The notes: generated by a model not told the origin, from the sequence alone. DNA of 64,000 nt from Hyphomicrobium sp. (GCA_002928735.1 PERL01000003.1:124001-188000); one strand, 5' to 3'. Positions 52,882 to 62,627 are shown, counted from the stretch's first letter. Made by a program: numbers and translations.

Positions 52882-54672
52882 ATGCGCATCCTTTTCATTC
52901 ACCCCAACTATCATTCGGGCGGAGCGGAAATCGCCGGGGCTTGGCCGCCGGCGTGGGTGGCGTATCTGGCCGGGGCGCTCAAAGACAAGGGCTTCGACGA
53001 TATCCATTTCATCGACTCGATGACGCATGACATCGACGGTGAGACCTTGAAGGCGAAGATCGAGGAGTTGCAGCCGGACATCGTTGGCGTGACGGCCATT
53101 ACGCCATCGATCTACAAGGCCGAGAACGTCTTGAAAATGACCAAGGAGGTTTGTCCGAAAGCGGTGACGCTGTTGGGCGGGATCCACGGCACATTCATGT
53201 ACCGACAGGTGCTGGCGGAAGCGCCCTATATCGACGCGATCATTCGCGGCGAGGGCGAAGAGATTATGGTTGAGGTGGCGCGGGCCGTTGCGGACGGGCA
53301 GTGGCCAGAGGCGCGGGCGTCGATCAAGGGACTGGCCTATATCGTCGACGGAATGGTGATCGCGACGGCTGCGGCGCCGACCGTGAAGGATCTCGATTCG
53401 ATCAAGGCCGACTGGAGCATCCTGGACTGGCCGAAGTATCAGTACATCCCGCTTGGCGTGCGTGTGGCCATTCCGAACATGGCGCGCGGGTGCCCGTTTA
53501 CGTGCTCTTTCTGTTCGCAGTGGAAATTCTGGCGCGACTATCGAATCCGCGATCCGAAGGCGGTGGTCGATGAGATTATCGAATTGCGCGATAAGCATCA
53601 GGTTGGTTTTTTTATCCTTGCGGACGAGGAGCCGACGATCAACCGCAAGAAGTTCGTGGCGTTCTGCGAGGAACTGATCAAGCGCGACGTCGGTCTGCTC
53701 TGGGGCATCAACACGCGCGTGACGGACATTCTGCGCGATGAAAAGCTGCTCCCGCTTTACCGCAAGGCGGGGTTGATCCATGTGTCGCTCGGCACCGAGG
53801 CCGCCGCGCAGCTGAAGCTCGATCTCTTCAACAAGGAGACGACGGTCGCGCAGAACAAGAAGGCTGTGCAGCTGTTGCGCGACAACGGGATCGTGGTGGA
53901 AGCGCAATTCATCGTCGGGCTCGAGAACGAGACGGCGGAGACGCTGGAAGAAACCTACCGGATGGCGTGCGACTGGAAGCCGGATCTGGCCAACTGGTCG
54001 ATGTATACACCGTGGCCGTTCTCCGATCTTTTCAAGGAGCTCGGCGACAAGGTCGAGGTTTTCGATTACGAGAAATACAACTTCGTGACGCCGATCATGA
54101 AGCCGGATGCCATGGACCGGGCGGAGCTGCTCGACCGGGTGATGAACAACTACCGCCGATTTTACATGAAGAAGGCGCTTTTCTCGTATCCATTCGCGGG
54201 CACGGGCGACCGGCGGAAGTATCTCTGGGGCTGTCTCAAGGCGTTCCTTAAGGCAGGTTTCGAGCGCAAGTTCTATGACCTCGGCAAGGTTGATTATTGG
54301 GGTCCGCAATCGAAGAAGAAAGTGCATTTTGATTTCGACCTGACGCGCGAACGGGCCAATGACGAGGATGTCGAGTGGCAGGTGACGCACAACCGCAAAG
54401 GCAACACCATGCACGATGCGGCCATGGCCATGGCGTGCGGGGGCGGTAAGGAGCAGTTGGAGGACGACGGCGTGCCATTGCAGGCTGTCGCTATGCATGG
54501 CTCGATGCAGCAGATGTGCGAGAGCGACGAGGCGTGCGGGTGCGGGCCGGGCTGCGATTGCGAGGGTGAGGAGAAGGCGGCTGCAAAGGCCGGTCCACCG
54601 AAGACGACGATCACTGTCGGGGGCGTGACGCGTCCCGCCGTGAAGGTGCCGCATGAGACCGCTGGCGCTTGA
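52882..54672 (+). CDS. bchE: Anaerobic Mg-protoporphyrin IX monomethyl ester cyclase (radical SAM/B12)
   Basis: 596 residues. N-terminal B12-binding domain ([22 protein letters not shown]), then radical-SAM CxxxCxxC with Cys204, Cys208 and Cys211 ([17 protein letters not shown]). It makes ring E without O2. ATG 52882 has GGAGGT eight bases upstream. The C-terminus bears extra Cys: Cys519 and five within 546-560 ([16 protein letters not shown]), unrelated to the catalytic cluster. It overlaps bchJ by 20 bases. Confidence 0.97.
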   Translation: MRILFIHPNYHSGGAEIAGAWPPAWVAYLAGALKDKGFDDIHFIDSMTHDIDGETLKAKIEELQPDIVGVTAITPSIYKAENVLKMTKEVCPKAVTLLGGIHGTFMYRQVLAEAPYIDAIIRGEGEEIMVEVARAVADGQWPEARASIKGLAYIVDGMVIATAAAPTVKDLDSIKADWSILDWPKYQYIPLGVRVAIPNMARGCPFTCSFCSQWKFWRDYRIRDPKAVVDEIIELRDKHQVGFFILADEEPTINRKKFVAFCEELIKRDVGLLWGINTRVTDILRDEKLLPLYRKAGLIHVSLGTEAAAQLKLDLFNKETTVAQNKKAVQLLRDNGIVVEAQFIVGLENETAETLEETYRMACDWKPDLANWSMYTPWPFSDLFKELGDKVEVFDYEKYNFVTPIMKPDAMDRAELLDRVMNNYRRFYMKKALFSYPFAGTGDRRKYLWGCLKAFLKAGFERKFYDLGKVDYWGPQSKKKVHFDFDLTRERANDEDVEWQVTHNRKGNTMHDAAMAMACGGGKEQLEDDGVPLQAVAMHGSMQQMCESDEACGCGPGCDCEGEEKAAAKAGPPKTTITVGGVTRPAVKVPHETAGA

Positions 54673-55315
54673 AGCGGCATCCGTGCCGGTTGGTGGAGGG
54701 CGCCATCAGCCGGCGCGGATCGGGCCGAATGCGATCATTCAACTGAGCGCAGCCGTGACGGCGCGCTTGGGTGACGCGGCGCGGGATGCTCTTTTCCGGC
54801 GGGCGGGGTTGCAGCGGTATCTCGGTGCAATGCCGGAGCACATGGTCGACGAGGCCGAGGTGATCGCGCTGCACCGCGCGCTGCGCGCGACCGTGACGCC
54901 GGAGGCGGCACGCGATCTTTTCTACGAAGCTGGATTGCTGACGTGCGATTATATTCTCGCCAACAGAATTCCGAAACCGGCCCAGATTGTCTTGAAGCTC
55001 TTCCCGCGCGGGCTGGCGACGCGGGCGCTGACGGCGGCCATCGGCAAGCATGCCTGGACGTTTGCCGGCAGCGGGACATTCCGGGCGGTCTCGACGGGGC
55101 CACTGGTTTTGGAAATCGCCAACAGTCCGCTATGTCGCGGGGAGACTTCGGCGACACCGCTGTGCGACTATTATGCGGGGACTTTCACGCGGCTCTACCG
55201 CACGCTCTCTGATCCGGAGACCGACATCCGCGAAACGTCGTGCGGCGCGGTGCAGGGCGGGCCATGCCGGTTCGAGGACCGGCCGGACCGACGGCCGGGA
55301 CATCCTGGCGCTTGA
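54653..55315 (+). CDS. bchJ: BchJ (V4R-domain bacteriochlorophyll protein)
   Basis: 220 residues. V4R-type domain with [46 protein letters not shown] and [12 protein letters not shown], giving a row of Cys. BchJ was once called 8-vinyl reductase; it now seems to aid substrate handling in tetrapyrrole synthesis, with the true role open. No bciA or bciB is seen here. GAAGGT precedes its ATG. Coupled to bchE. Confidence 0.92.
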   Translation: MRPLALEAASVPVGGGRHQPARIGPNAIIQLSAAVTARLGDAARDALFRRAGLQRYLGAMPEHMVDEAEVIALHRALRATVTPEAARDLFYEAGLLTCDYILANRIPKPAQIVLKLFPRGLATRALTAAIGKHAWTFAGSGTFRAVSTGPLVLEIANSPLCRGETSATPLCDYYAGTFTRLYRTLSDPETDIRETSCGAVQGGPCRFEDRPDRRPGHPGA

Positions 55316-55346
55316 TCGTGGCCCGTGCGTTCTCTACGCACGTTCC

Positions 55347-56216
55347 ATGACCCAACGCGCCGACATTCCGATCCTTTCATCCATCGCGCCACTGGCGGTA
55401 GGCCGGACGGCTTGGCTCGTCGACATCTGGGGCGTGATGCACAATGGTGTGACGCCCTTTCTGCCGGCGGCGGACGCTTGTGCGCGGTTCCGCCGAAGCG
55501 GTGGGACAGTGCTGCTGCTCTCGAACGCGCCGCGGCCTGCTGCCTCTGTCGTGGAGCAATTGGACCGGATCGGCGTGCCGCGGGAGTCCTACGACACCAT
55601 TCTGACGTCGGGGGATGCGTCGCGGGAGATGATCCAGCGGGCGGCAGAGGCGGGGCGCGCGATTGGGCATATCGGCCCGGAGCGGGATCGCGGACTGTTT
55701 GAGGGGGCGGCTGATCCGGTGCCGATGGCGAAGGCTCAGACGGTGGTGTGTTCGGGGCTTTACGACGACGAGCGGGAAACGCCGGAGACGTACATTGAAA
55801 TATTGGCGCTGTTGAAGAAGCGCGGCGTGGACATGATCTGCGCCAATCCGGATCTGACCGTGGAGCGCGGCGGGCGCATCATTTATTGCGCGGGCGCGCT
55901 GGCGAAGGCGTACGAAGACATGGGCGGAGCGGTCGCGTATGCGGGCAAGCCGTATCTGCCGGTTTATGATTTGGCGTTCGAGCGGCTGGAGGCGTTGCGC
56001 GGGACAGCCATTCCGCGCGGGGAGGTCCTTGCGATCGGCGATGGCGTTGGGACTGACATCGCGGGTGCGGCGGCGGCCGGGATCGACAGCGTGTATGTGG
56101 CGAGCGGTGTGCATGCGGGTCCCGGCGGGCGCATTGATGCCAGCACGGTGGCTGAGATCTTTGCGGACACCGAGGGCTGGCCGATCGCGGCGATGAACGG
56201 ACTGGCCTGGGGGTGA
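55347..56216 (+). CDS. HAD-superfamily class IIA hydrolase
   Basis: 289 residues. Motif I is LVDIWGVMHNG with nucleophile Asp26, and Trp where most HAD phosphatases have the second Asp; the cap motif NPDLTVERGG and late motif IGDGVGTDIAGAAAAG are typical of the TIGR01459 group. It starts 31 bases after bchJ and may be read with it. Substrate unknown. Confidence 0.85.
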   Translation: MTQRADIPILSSIAPLAVGRTAWLVDIWGVMHNGVTPFLPAADACARFRRSGGTVLLLSNAPRPAASVVEQLDRIGVPRESYDTILTSGDASREMIQRAAEAGRAIGHIGPERDRGLFEGAADPVPMAKAQTVVCSGLYDDERETPETYIEILALLKKRGVDMICANPDLTVERGGRIIYCAGALAKAYEDMGGAVAYAGKPYLPVYDLAFERLEALRGTAIPRGEVLAIGDGVGTDIAGAAAAGIDSVYVASGVHAGPGGRIDASTVAEIFADTEGWPIAAMNGLAWG

Positions 56217-56235
56217 TCGTCTTGCGGCGGACTCT

Positions 56236-57408
56236 TCAGCGACGGATGGGCACCAACTCGAACTGGTGGACATCGGTGCGGCCAATTGCGAATGCGCCTG
56301 CGCACATGGCGAGATAGAGCCGCCATCCGCGCAGGAAGCCTTCCTCGTAGCCGAGCGCACGGATGCCAGGGAGTGCATCGTCGAAGCGGACGAGCCATTC
56401 GCGGCAGGTGCGGGCGTAATCCTGACCGAAGGAGAAGACATCGCTGACGGCGAGGCCGGCGCGTCCCGCTTCCTCCTTGAAGCGGGTTACGGAGGGCAAC
56501 ATGCCGCCAGGGAATATGTGGTGGCGGATGTAATCGCTCGACACGCGATAGCTCGGGAACAGCTGCTCGGAGATGCTGATCGTCTGGATGACGGCGGTGC
56601 CGTTGGCGGTGAGGCGGTCGCGCAGGGTTTGAAAGTACGTCGGCCAATAGCGCTCGCCGACGGCTTCGAACATCTCGATGGAAACGATAGAGGAGAACGT
56701 GCCCTCTTGCTTGCGGTAGTCCTGCAGCTTGATGTCGGCTGATTTGCCGACGCGGTCGGTGGCGTAGGCATGCTGGCGGGGCGAGATGGTCAGTGCGGTT
56801 ACGCTATGGCCCTCGTTGACGGCGGCTTCAGTGAAGCCGCCCCAGCCGCAGCCGATTTCGAGAACGTTGCCCGGCTTGCCGCCGATGCGCTCCAGAATGC
56901 GAGCGTACTTGGCTTTCTGCGCGCTTTCGAGATCGGTTTCGGGTTTGGGGAAGATGGCGCTGGAGTAGGTCATCGTGGGGTCGAGCCAGCGGGCGTAGAA
57001 ATCATTGCCGACATCGTAGTGGGCCATAATGTTCTTCTGCGAACCCTTCACAGAGTTGCGGCGGAAGACCCATTCGAGCAGCACGGACCGGATGCGGTGG
57101 AGATAGGAGCCCCAGGCGAGCCGGCCGAGGCCGTCCATGTTGAGCATCAGCACGGTGAGGAGGGCTTCCAGATCGTCGCTGTCCCACCAGCCGGCCATGT
57201 AGGCATTGCCGAGGCCGATGTCACCTTCGGCGAGGGCAGCGTTGACGGTGCGCCAGTCCTTGATGTGGATGGTGCCAAGGGGGCCGGGCTCAGCGCCTGC
57301 GAATGTGCGTTTCTCACCTTCCGGCGTGATGACGGTCAGGGTGCCTTTCCGCATAGCGGATTCGATCACACGCAAGGCCTTCTGACCGAGATAGGGAATT
57401 GTCGTCAT
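56236..57408 (-). CDS. Cyclopropane-fatty-acyl-phospholipid synthase-like methyltransferase (1)
   Basis: 390 residues. An N-terminal cap domain, then SAM domain with AHYDVGNDFYARWLDPTMTYSSAIF and VLEIGCGWGGFTEAAVNEG, both CFA-synthase marks. CFA enzymes add a methylene or methyl to unsaturated acyl chains in membrane lipids. It overlaps DUF1365 by ATGA and ends 19 bases from the convergent HAD gene. Because of its neighbours it might make a branched or furan precursor rather than plain cyclopropane, an inference. Confidence 0.88.
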   Translation of the reverse strand: MTTIPYLGQKALRVIESAMRKGTLTVITPEGEKRTFAGAEPGPLGTIHIKDWRTVNAALAEGDIGLGNAYMAGWWDSDDLEALLTVLMLNMDGLGRLAWGSYLHRIRSVLLEWVFRRNSVKGSQKNIMAHYDVGNDFYARWLDPTMTYSSAIFPKPETDLESAQKAKYARILERIGGKPGNVLEIGCGWGGFTEAAVNEGHSVTALTISPRQHAYATDRVGKSADIKLQDYRKQEGTFSSIVSIEMFEAVGERYWPTYFQTLRDRLTANGTAVIQTISISEQLFPSYRVSSDYIRHHIFPGGMLPSVTRFKEEAGRAGLAVSDVFSFGQDYARTCREWLVRFDDALPGIRALGYEEGFLRGWRLYLAMCAGAFAIGRTDVHQFELVPIRR

Positions 57409-58244
57409 GTCTGCTCCGGAGGGTGGGTCGCCGGCGTGCGGCCCAGTGAGGCCGTGACCAGGTCGCCGGGTGGTGTGGGTTTTGAAAAGATCTGGTGGCC
57501 GCGCAGGTAGAGGCGGGCGGCGTGATAGTGGATCAGCAACACGACCTGTAGCGTGGGGAACGGGTGGCGCAGGAAGCTTTTGAGCAGTGCGCGCGAGGTG
57601 AGCGTGTCGAAGCGGCCGCCGATGGTGGCTGAGAGCGCGCGGGCGCCGTCGCGGTAGAGGTCGATGCGGATCGAGACGCGGTCGGGCTTTTCGATGAAAC
57701 GAAAGCGGTATTCGCCATCAGTGGGGAAGAAGGGCGAGACGTGGAAGACCTTTTCGGCCGTGATCTCTTCGTCGGGGCCAATCGCCGTGCCGTCGGTTTT
57801 GCGGCAGAGGTAGCAGTGGCGCTCGCCAAAGGTGTTGTTCACTTCGGCCAGGACGGCAGAAAGTGCGCCGGTCCGGTCGTGGCACAGCCAGAAGCTGACG
57901 GGATTGAAGCCGAAGCCGAGCACGCGGGGGAGCGTGATGAGCGTCACTTCGCCATCGGGCATTCTTGCGCCGACGCTTGCGAAGGCGGCGGTCAGCCAAT
58001 CGTTGAAGCCAGTGGAGCGGTCGCCGTAGTCGCGATCGTTGAGGGCGAAGAGGCCCCAGCCGTTACGATTGAGGAAGCGGCGCTTGAGGCGCGGGATCGC
58101 GGCAACGGGAACATGGAGATATGTGAGGTTATGGACGAGTGTGTAGGGCTTCGGCGTGAAGCGCGCATGCGTGATGCGCGCTTCCAAAAGGCCGCGCGCG
58201 ATTGGTTCGTCGCTGATGATCGGCGTTACCGCTGCTAGGCCCAT
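57405..58244 (-). CDS. DUF1365 family protein
   Basis: 279 residues. Family signs: ARITHARFTPKPYTLVHNLTYLHV, LGFGFNPVSFWLCHDRTG and EVNNTFGERHCYL. No catalytic residues are assigned for this family. It is regularly placed between a COG2907-type FAD oxidoreductase and a CFA-like methyltransferase, as here, so it probably acts in the same lipid modification. It overlaps the FAD gene by 10 bases. Confidence 0.9.
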   Translation of the reverse strand: MGLAAVTPIISDEPIARGLLEARITHARFTPKPYTLVHNLTYLHVPVAAIPRLKRRFLNRNGWGLFALNDRDYGDRSTGFNDWLTAAFASVGARMPDGEVTLITLPRVLGFGFNPVSFWLCHDRTGALSAVLAEVNNTFGERHCYLCRKTDGTAIGPDEEITAEKVFHVSPFFPTDGEYRFRFIEKPDRVSIRIDLYRDGARALSATIGGRFDTLTSRALLKSFLRHPFPTLQVVLLIHYHAARLYLRGHQIFSKPTPPGDLVTASLGRTPATHPPEQT

Positions 58245-59488
58245 GGGATCGGCACCCCCTTGGCTTCAGCGACGCGGACGGCGCTCCACAGGCCATCTTC
58301 ATGGAAGCCATTGCGCTGCCAGGCGCCGCAGAACCAGAGGCCGCGGCGGCCTTGTATGGACGGGATTTCGGCTTGTGCGGAGACGGCGTCGCGCGAGAAG
58401 ACGGGATGGCGGAAGACGTGACGGTCGACGATCTTGGCAGGGTCGATCTCGCGGTCGGGATTGAGGCTAACAAAGACATCGTCGCCGGGAAGCGACTGGA
58501 GCTTGTTCATCCAATAGGTGACGGAAACATCGTTACCGGTATCGCTCGCGCTGGCGCCATAGACCCAGCTGGCCCATGCGGCTTTTGCGTTCGGCATGAG
58601 GCGGGCGTCGGTATGCAGAACGCCTTCGTTGTCGCGGAACTTGAAGGCGCCAAGGATGCGGCGTTCGTCGGGCGTCGGATCGGCGATCATGGCGAGAGAC
58701 GCGTCGGCGTGCGCGGCCAGCACGACCTCGTCGAAGCGCTCTATCTCCCCCTTTGCGGTCACGACTTCACATCCACCCTGAGCGGCGCGAACCTCGCGGA
58801 CCGGGTCGCCCGTCCGGACTTTGCTGCCGAGACGATCGATGATCCGGCGGACATATTGCTCGCTGCCCCCGTCGACTGTCCGCCAGGGATGATGCCCATT
58901 GACAGACAAAAGTCCATGGTTGTCAAAAAAGCGGACGAATGTCTTGGCCGGAAAATCAAGCATCTGGCGGGGCGGCGTGCTCCAGATGGCGGCCCCCATG
59001 GGGACGAGGAAGCGGTCCTTGAACCAATCGCCCGGGGCGAGGCGGTCGATGAATTCGCCGAGCGTCGGATCGCCGGGTTCATCAAGGGCGAGCTTGGCGG
59101 AGCGGAAGAAGCGCATGATGTCGGCCAGCATGCGCAGGTAGCGGGGGGAGACCATATTCCTTCTCTGCGCAAAGAGGCCTTGGAGCGAACTGGCGCAGAA
59201 TTCGAGCTCGCCGTCGCCATAGCGGACGCCGAACGACATGTCGCTTGGCTTGGTGGGTACGGACAGGCTGGCGAAGAGTTTCGTCAGGTGGGGATAGTTG
59301 ACCTCGTTATAGACGATGAAGCCGGTGTCGACGGGCAGGGGGCCGCCGGGGCGCGGCACGTGGATGGTGCGGGAGTGGCCGCCCGTGCGGGCCTCACCCT
59401 CGAGAACGACGACATCGTGGGTATTTTTGAGAAGATAGGCGCACGAAAGGCCTGAGATGCCCGACCCCACCACTGCAATGCGCGCCAC
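58235..59488 (-). CDS. FAD-dependent amine-oxidase-like oxidoreductase
   Basis: 417 residues. N-terminal FAD fold RIAVVGSGISGLSCAYLL with EGEARTGGHSRTI; middle region with PHLTKLFASL and GDGELEFCASSLQGLFAQR; C-terminus LWFCGAWQRNGFHEDGLWSAVRVAEA. COG2907-type enzymes next to DUF1365 and CFA genes are thought to desaturate or oxidise fatty-acid chains; the exact reaction is uncertain. GTG start with GGAAGAAAG upstream. Divergent from DUF1295. Confidence 0.85.
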   Translation of the reverse strand: MARIAVVGSGISGLSCAYLLKNTHDVVVLEGEARTGGHSRTIHVPRPGGPLPVDTGFIVYNEVNYPHLTKLFASLSVPTKPSDMSFGVRYGDGELEFCASSLQGLFAQRRNMVSPRYLRMLADIMRFFRSAKLALDEPGDPTLGEFIDRLAPGDWFKDRFLVPMGAAIWSTPPRQMLDFPAKTFVRFFDNHGLLSVNGHHPWRTVDGGSEQYVRRIIDRLGSKVRTGDPVREVRAAQGGCEVVTAKGEIERFDEVVLAAHADASLAMIADPTPDERRILGAFKFRDNEGVLHTDARLMPNAKAAWASWVYGASASDTGNDVSVTYWMNKLQSLPGDDVFVSLNPDREIDPAKIVDRHVFRHPVFSRDAVSAQAEIPSIQGRRGLWFCGAWQRNGFHEDGLWSAVRVAEAKGVPIPWA

Positions 59489-59592
59489 TGTCTTTCTTCC
59501 CCACGACTTCTGTGTGTTGATCTACGAAATCTATCTCGGAGCGGTTCACGCGGATCCGTTGGCGGACCGCCTGCGTTGAACTCTCATGTCTT

Positions 59593-59622
59593 CTTAGCAA
59601 AAGTGATCTTAGCGAAAGTGAT
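59593..59622. repeat. 15-bp tandem repeat in the divergent lipid-gene promoter
   Basis: Two copies, CTTAGCAAAAGTGAT and CTTAGCGAAAGTGAT, lie head to tail and differ at one base. The second ends six bases before the GTG of the DUF1295 gene. It could be an operator for a direct-repeat-binding regulator, or a recent slippage product. Confidence 0.7.
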
Positions 59623-59628
59623 GAGACC

Positions 59629-60414
59629 GTGGATATCCTAATTGCCTTGGCGGCCGGGCTCGCCATGCTCTCGCTCATGATGGCGGGTGGATACATCCTA
59701 GCCATGCAGAGTGGCAATGGCGGGTGGGCGGATACGGTTTGGACGTTCGGGGTTGGACTGGCGGCCCTTGTATCCATTTTCGTTTTAGCTGGCCCAGACG
59801 TGGGATTGCGGCATTGGCTGGTCGCTGCGCTGGCTGGTCTGTGGTCGCTGCGGCTTGGCGTTTACCTGTTCGGCCGGACGCGGGGCGAGGCCGAAGATGC
59901 GCGCTATGCGGACCTGAAGCGCGAATGGGGCGCGGATCATCCGCGGCGGCTGTTTCTGTTTTTGCAGGCGCAGGCGCTGGCCGGGTTGCCGCTGTTCGGC
60001 GCGATGGCGTTGGCAGCGGACCGGCCGGGGCCGCTGGATCTGTGGGATGCGTTGGGGACCTGCGTACTGCTGGCCGGCGTGATAGGGACGGCCGTTTCGG
60101 ATTGGCAGTTGGCGCAATTCAAGGCCAATCCGGCGAACAAGGGGCAGGTGTGCGATGTGGGCTTGTGGAGTGTATCGCGGCACCCGAACTACTTTTTCGA
60201 GTTTCTGTCGTGGTGCGCTTGGCCAGTGATTGCGTTCGATCCGGTTGGCTACCCCGTAGGACTCCTAGCATTGCTGGCGCCGGCGCTGATGTATTACCTT
60301 TTACGTCATGTTTCCGGCGTGCCGCCGCTGGAAGCGCATATGGAGCGGTCGCGGCCGGAAGCGTTCGCTAAGTACAAGGCGCGAGTGCCGGTGTTCTTTC
60401 CAAAGCTCGTTTGA
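59629..60414 (+). CDS. DUF1295 membrane protein (steroid 5-alpha-reductase-like)
   Basis: 261 residues and about six membrane segments. The DUF1295 marks are present: RLGVYLFGRTRGEAEDARY, GLWSVSRHPNYFFEFLSWCAWP and EAFAKYKARVPVFFPK. The RHPNY region resembles the NADPH-binding end of ICMT/5-alpha-reductase proteins, so lipid reduction is plausible. The GTG start is uncertain because no strong ribosome site is visible. First gene of the rightward half. Confidence 0.85.
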   Translation: MDILIALAAGLAMLSLMMAGGYILAMQSGNGGWADTVWTFGVGLAALVSIFVLAGPDVGLRHWLVAALAGLWSLRLGVYLFGRTRGEAEDARYADLKREWGADHPRRLFLFLQAQALAGLPLFGAMALAADRPGPLDLWDALGTCVLLAGVIGTAVSDWQLAQFKANPANKGQVCDVGLWSVSRHPNYFFEFLSWCAWPVIAFDPVGYPVGLLALLAPALMYYLLRHVSGVPPLEAHMERSRPEAFAKYKARVPVFFPKLV

Positions 60415-60459
60415 GTTTGACCTGGCCGCGAAGGGGCCGCTGCGTGGAGAGTGGGTGCG

Positions 60460-61500
60460 ATGACGACGATGCCTCAGTCCGTGATTGCCGGGGCGATCCG
60501 GACGGTCGAGACAGTGCCGCTTCCCGACAGTGTGTTGCGGTTTGGGGTGCAGCAATTGATCGGCACGCGGCCCCGGTCGCTGGAGCCTGACGCGGAGATC
60601 GACCGGGCGTTTGCTGACGACATGCGGCGGCGAGCGATCGCGCTGCATGCGGATGCCGCCAACGCGCAGCATTACGAGTTGCCGCAAGAGTTTTTCGGGC
60701 TGACGCTGGGACCGCATCGCAAATATTCGAGCTGCTATTATGCAACGGGGCGGGAGACGCTCGGGGAAGCGGAGGCAGCCGCGCTTGCGCTCACGGTGGA
60801 GCGGGCGGGGCTTCAGGATGGGCAGCGGATCTTGGAATTGGGCTGCGGGTGGGGGTCGCTGACGCTTTTCATGGCGGCGCGTTATCCGCAGGCGGCGATC
60901 ACGGCGGTTTCGAACTCAGCCAGTCAGCGGCGATATATCGAACAAACGGCGCGGGCGCGGGGGCTGGGCAATGTGCGCGTGATCACCTGCGATATGAATG
61001 CGTTTCAGCCGGAGGGGCCGTTTGACCGGGTGGTGTCGGTAGAAATGTTCGAGCACATGTCGAACTGGGAGGCACTGCTCGCGAAGGTGCGCGATACGCT
61101 GGCGCCCGATGGGCGGCTGTTCATTCACGTGTTCTCGCATCGCGCAACGCCGTACCGGTTCGATCACACGGATCCGACGGATTGGATCGGGCAATACTTC
61201 TTTACTGGCGGTATTATGCCGAGCGATGGGTTGATCCGGCAGTTCTCGAATCTCGTCGAGGTCGAGGACGAGTGGCGCTGGAGCGGGACGCATTATGCGC
61301 GCACGGCGACGCAGTGGATCGAGAACTTCGATCGCAACGCGGTTGAGATCGATCGCATTCTGCGCGATGTGTATGGCCCGCAGGCGGGTGTGTGGAAGCG
61401 GCGCTGGCGGCTGTTCTATCTGGCGACCGAGGGACTGTTCGGTCATGCCAATGGGGACGAGTGGGGCGTGAAGCACTACCGGCTGCGCCCCGTTCGCTGA
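60460..61500 (+). CDS. Cyclopropane-fatty-acyl-phospholipid synthase-like methyltransferase (2)
   Basis: 346 residues. SAM motif ILELGCGWGSLTLFMAARYP, KYSSCYYATGRETLGEAE and FSHRATPYRFDH mark a CFA-related branch distinct from the first copy, lacking its N-terminal cap. ATG 60460 has GGAG 10 bases upstream; GTG 60451 is too close to that site. It lies 45 bases after DUF1295 and ends 4 bases from the convergent DUF2177 gene. Confidence 0.87.
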   Translation: MTTMPQSVIAGAIRTVETVPLPDSVLRFGVQQLIGTRPRSLEPDAEIDRAFADDMRRRAIALHADAANAQHYELPQEFFGLTLGPHRKYSSCYYATGRETLGEAEAAALALTVERAGLQDGQRILELGCGWGSLTLFMAARYPQAAITAVSNSASQRRYIEQTARARGLGNVRVITCDMNAFQPEGPFDRVVSVEMFEHMSNWEALLAKVRDTLAPDGRLFIHVFSHRATPYRFDHTDPTDWIGQYFFTGGIMPSDGLIRQFSNLVEVEDEWRWSGTHYARTATQWIENFDRNAVEIDRILRDVYGPQAGVWKRRWRLFYLATEGLFGHANGDEWGVKHYRLRPVR

Positions 61501-61504
61501 CCAC

Positions 61505-61912
61505 TCAGGCGCTGCCGTACCAGCGGGCGGCGAGCGTACCGGCGACTGCGGCGGTGGCCGTGAGGAAGGCGCCCCAGGTCATGTCCATGGCGGTGATGAA
61601 CGTGGGCCAGACCTTGAGGGTGGCCTGATTGGTGAGATCGTATGTGCCGTAGCATACGAGTCCGAGCAGGGCGCCATTGATGGCTGCTGTCTGGAGGCTG
61701 CCGCCGGCGGCCAGTGCGGGCGAGACGGCGAACCACACGATTCCGAAAATATAGAGCAGGTAGAAGGCGATGGCCGGGGCGAACCGGATGCCGTCGGGCA
61801 GCAACAGCTCACCGATATTTTGCCGGTACACATTGATCATTGAGGTCAGCCAGACGCTGTCGACGAGGGCCATGTAGAGGCCGGTGGCGAGGTAGGCGAT
61901 GACGTACTGCAT
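61505..61912 (-). CDS. DUF2177 small membrane protein
   Basis: 135 residues and four hydrophobic segments, with the family marks LATGLYMALVDSVWLT, YLLYIFGIVWFAV, GALLGLVCYGTYDLTNQATLK and MDMTWGAFLTATAA. DUF2177 often stands near CFA/DUF1295 genes in proteobacteria; the role is unknown. Only a weak AGGT precedes ATG 61912, though the conserved N-terminus fits. Confidence 0.85.
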   Translation of the reverse strand: MQYVIAYLATGLYMALVDSVWLTSMINVYRQNIGELLLPDGIRFAPAIAFYLLYIFGIVWFAVSPALAAGGSLQTAAINGALLGLVCYGTYDLTNQATLKVWPTFITAMDMTWGAFLTATAAVAGTLAARWYGSA

Positions 61913-61999
61913 GGGGGACCTGCTGATCGGCTGCGGCGGGACGGCGGATAAGTGACTTAGCAGGTAAACGGTGTGGACACACGGTTGGTTCACCGGGAT

Positions 62000-62596
62000 T
62001 TACACCCAGTTCATTTCACCGGCGGAGATGATGAGCACCTTGTCTTGGGGACTTTCGAGGGCGGGGATGGTTTCGGGATCGAGATTTAAAAGATGGGCGC
62101 GCAGGCAGCGGGAGACCCCGCCGTGGGACGCGATGACTGTGTCGCGCTCAAGGGATTGGGACCAGTCGATGATGCGGCGAAGCAGGTCGGCGTAGCTCTC
62201 GCCGCCGACGGGTCGCCAGCGAAACGGGTCTTGTTCCCTGTCGGCGAGGCCATGGGGATCCGTTTGTGGCAGGTGGTCCTGCAGTTGGCCTTCCCAGGAA
62301 CCGTAGGAGAGTTCGATCAGGCGGCGGTCGATGCGGTAGGTGGTGGGATCAAGACCGAGGGACGCGCGCAGGATCTCCATGGTCTCGCGGGCACGACCCA
62401 AGGGACTGGCGACAAAGTCTGCGCTTTCGATGGCGGGCAGAAAGGCGCGCAGGGCCTCGCCGTTGCGGCGCGATTGGGCGCGGCCGCGATCATTCAGCGG
62501 GATGTCGGTCTGGCCCTGGTAGCGCCGTTCGGCGTTCCAGTCTGTCTCGCCATGGCGGACGAAGAAAAGTTTGAGAGCGGGGCGCATGCTGCACAT
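62000..62596 (-). CDS. Histidine phosphatase family protein
   Basis: 198 residues. Catalytic RHG motif in LFFVRHGETDWNAERRYQGQTD, SPLGRARET with a second Arg, GSWEGQLQDHL and ASHGGVSRCLRAHLL with the second His. It resembles broad phosphoglycerate-mutase-like phosphatases (such as alpha-ribazole phosphatase or PGAM-like); substrate unknown. A second ATG three codons on is equally possible. It lies 31 bases after fabI on the same strand. Confidence 0.88.
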   Translation of the reverse strand: MCSMRPALKLFFVRHGETDWNAERRYQGQTDIPLNDRGRAQSRRNGEALRAFLPAIESADFVASPLGRARETMEILRASLGLDPTTYRIDRRLIELSYGSWEGQLQDHLPQTDPHGLADREQDPFRWRPVGGESYADLLRRIIDWSQSLERDTVIASHGGVSRCLRAHLLNLDPETIPALESPQDKVLIISAGEMNWV

Positions 62597-62627
62597 GTAG
62601 GTGGTTGCGGCCCGCTCGACTAGCCGA

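Noticed and set aside
52816-54654. 612-residue open frame on the minus strand
   Set aside because: Antisense to the whole of bchE and rich in His/Arg; a shadow of codon bias.
59489-59592. Possible ECF sigma-E (ChrR-type) promoter between the lipid genes
   Set aside because: A TGATC string is present, but I could not find a matching -10 at proper distance; kept only as a test in the lipid-cluster finding.
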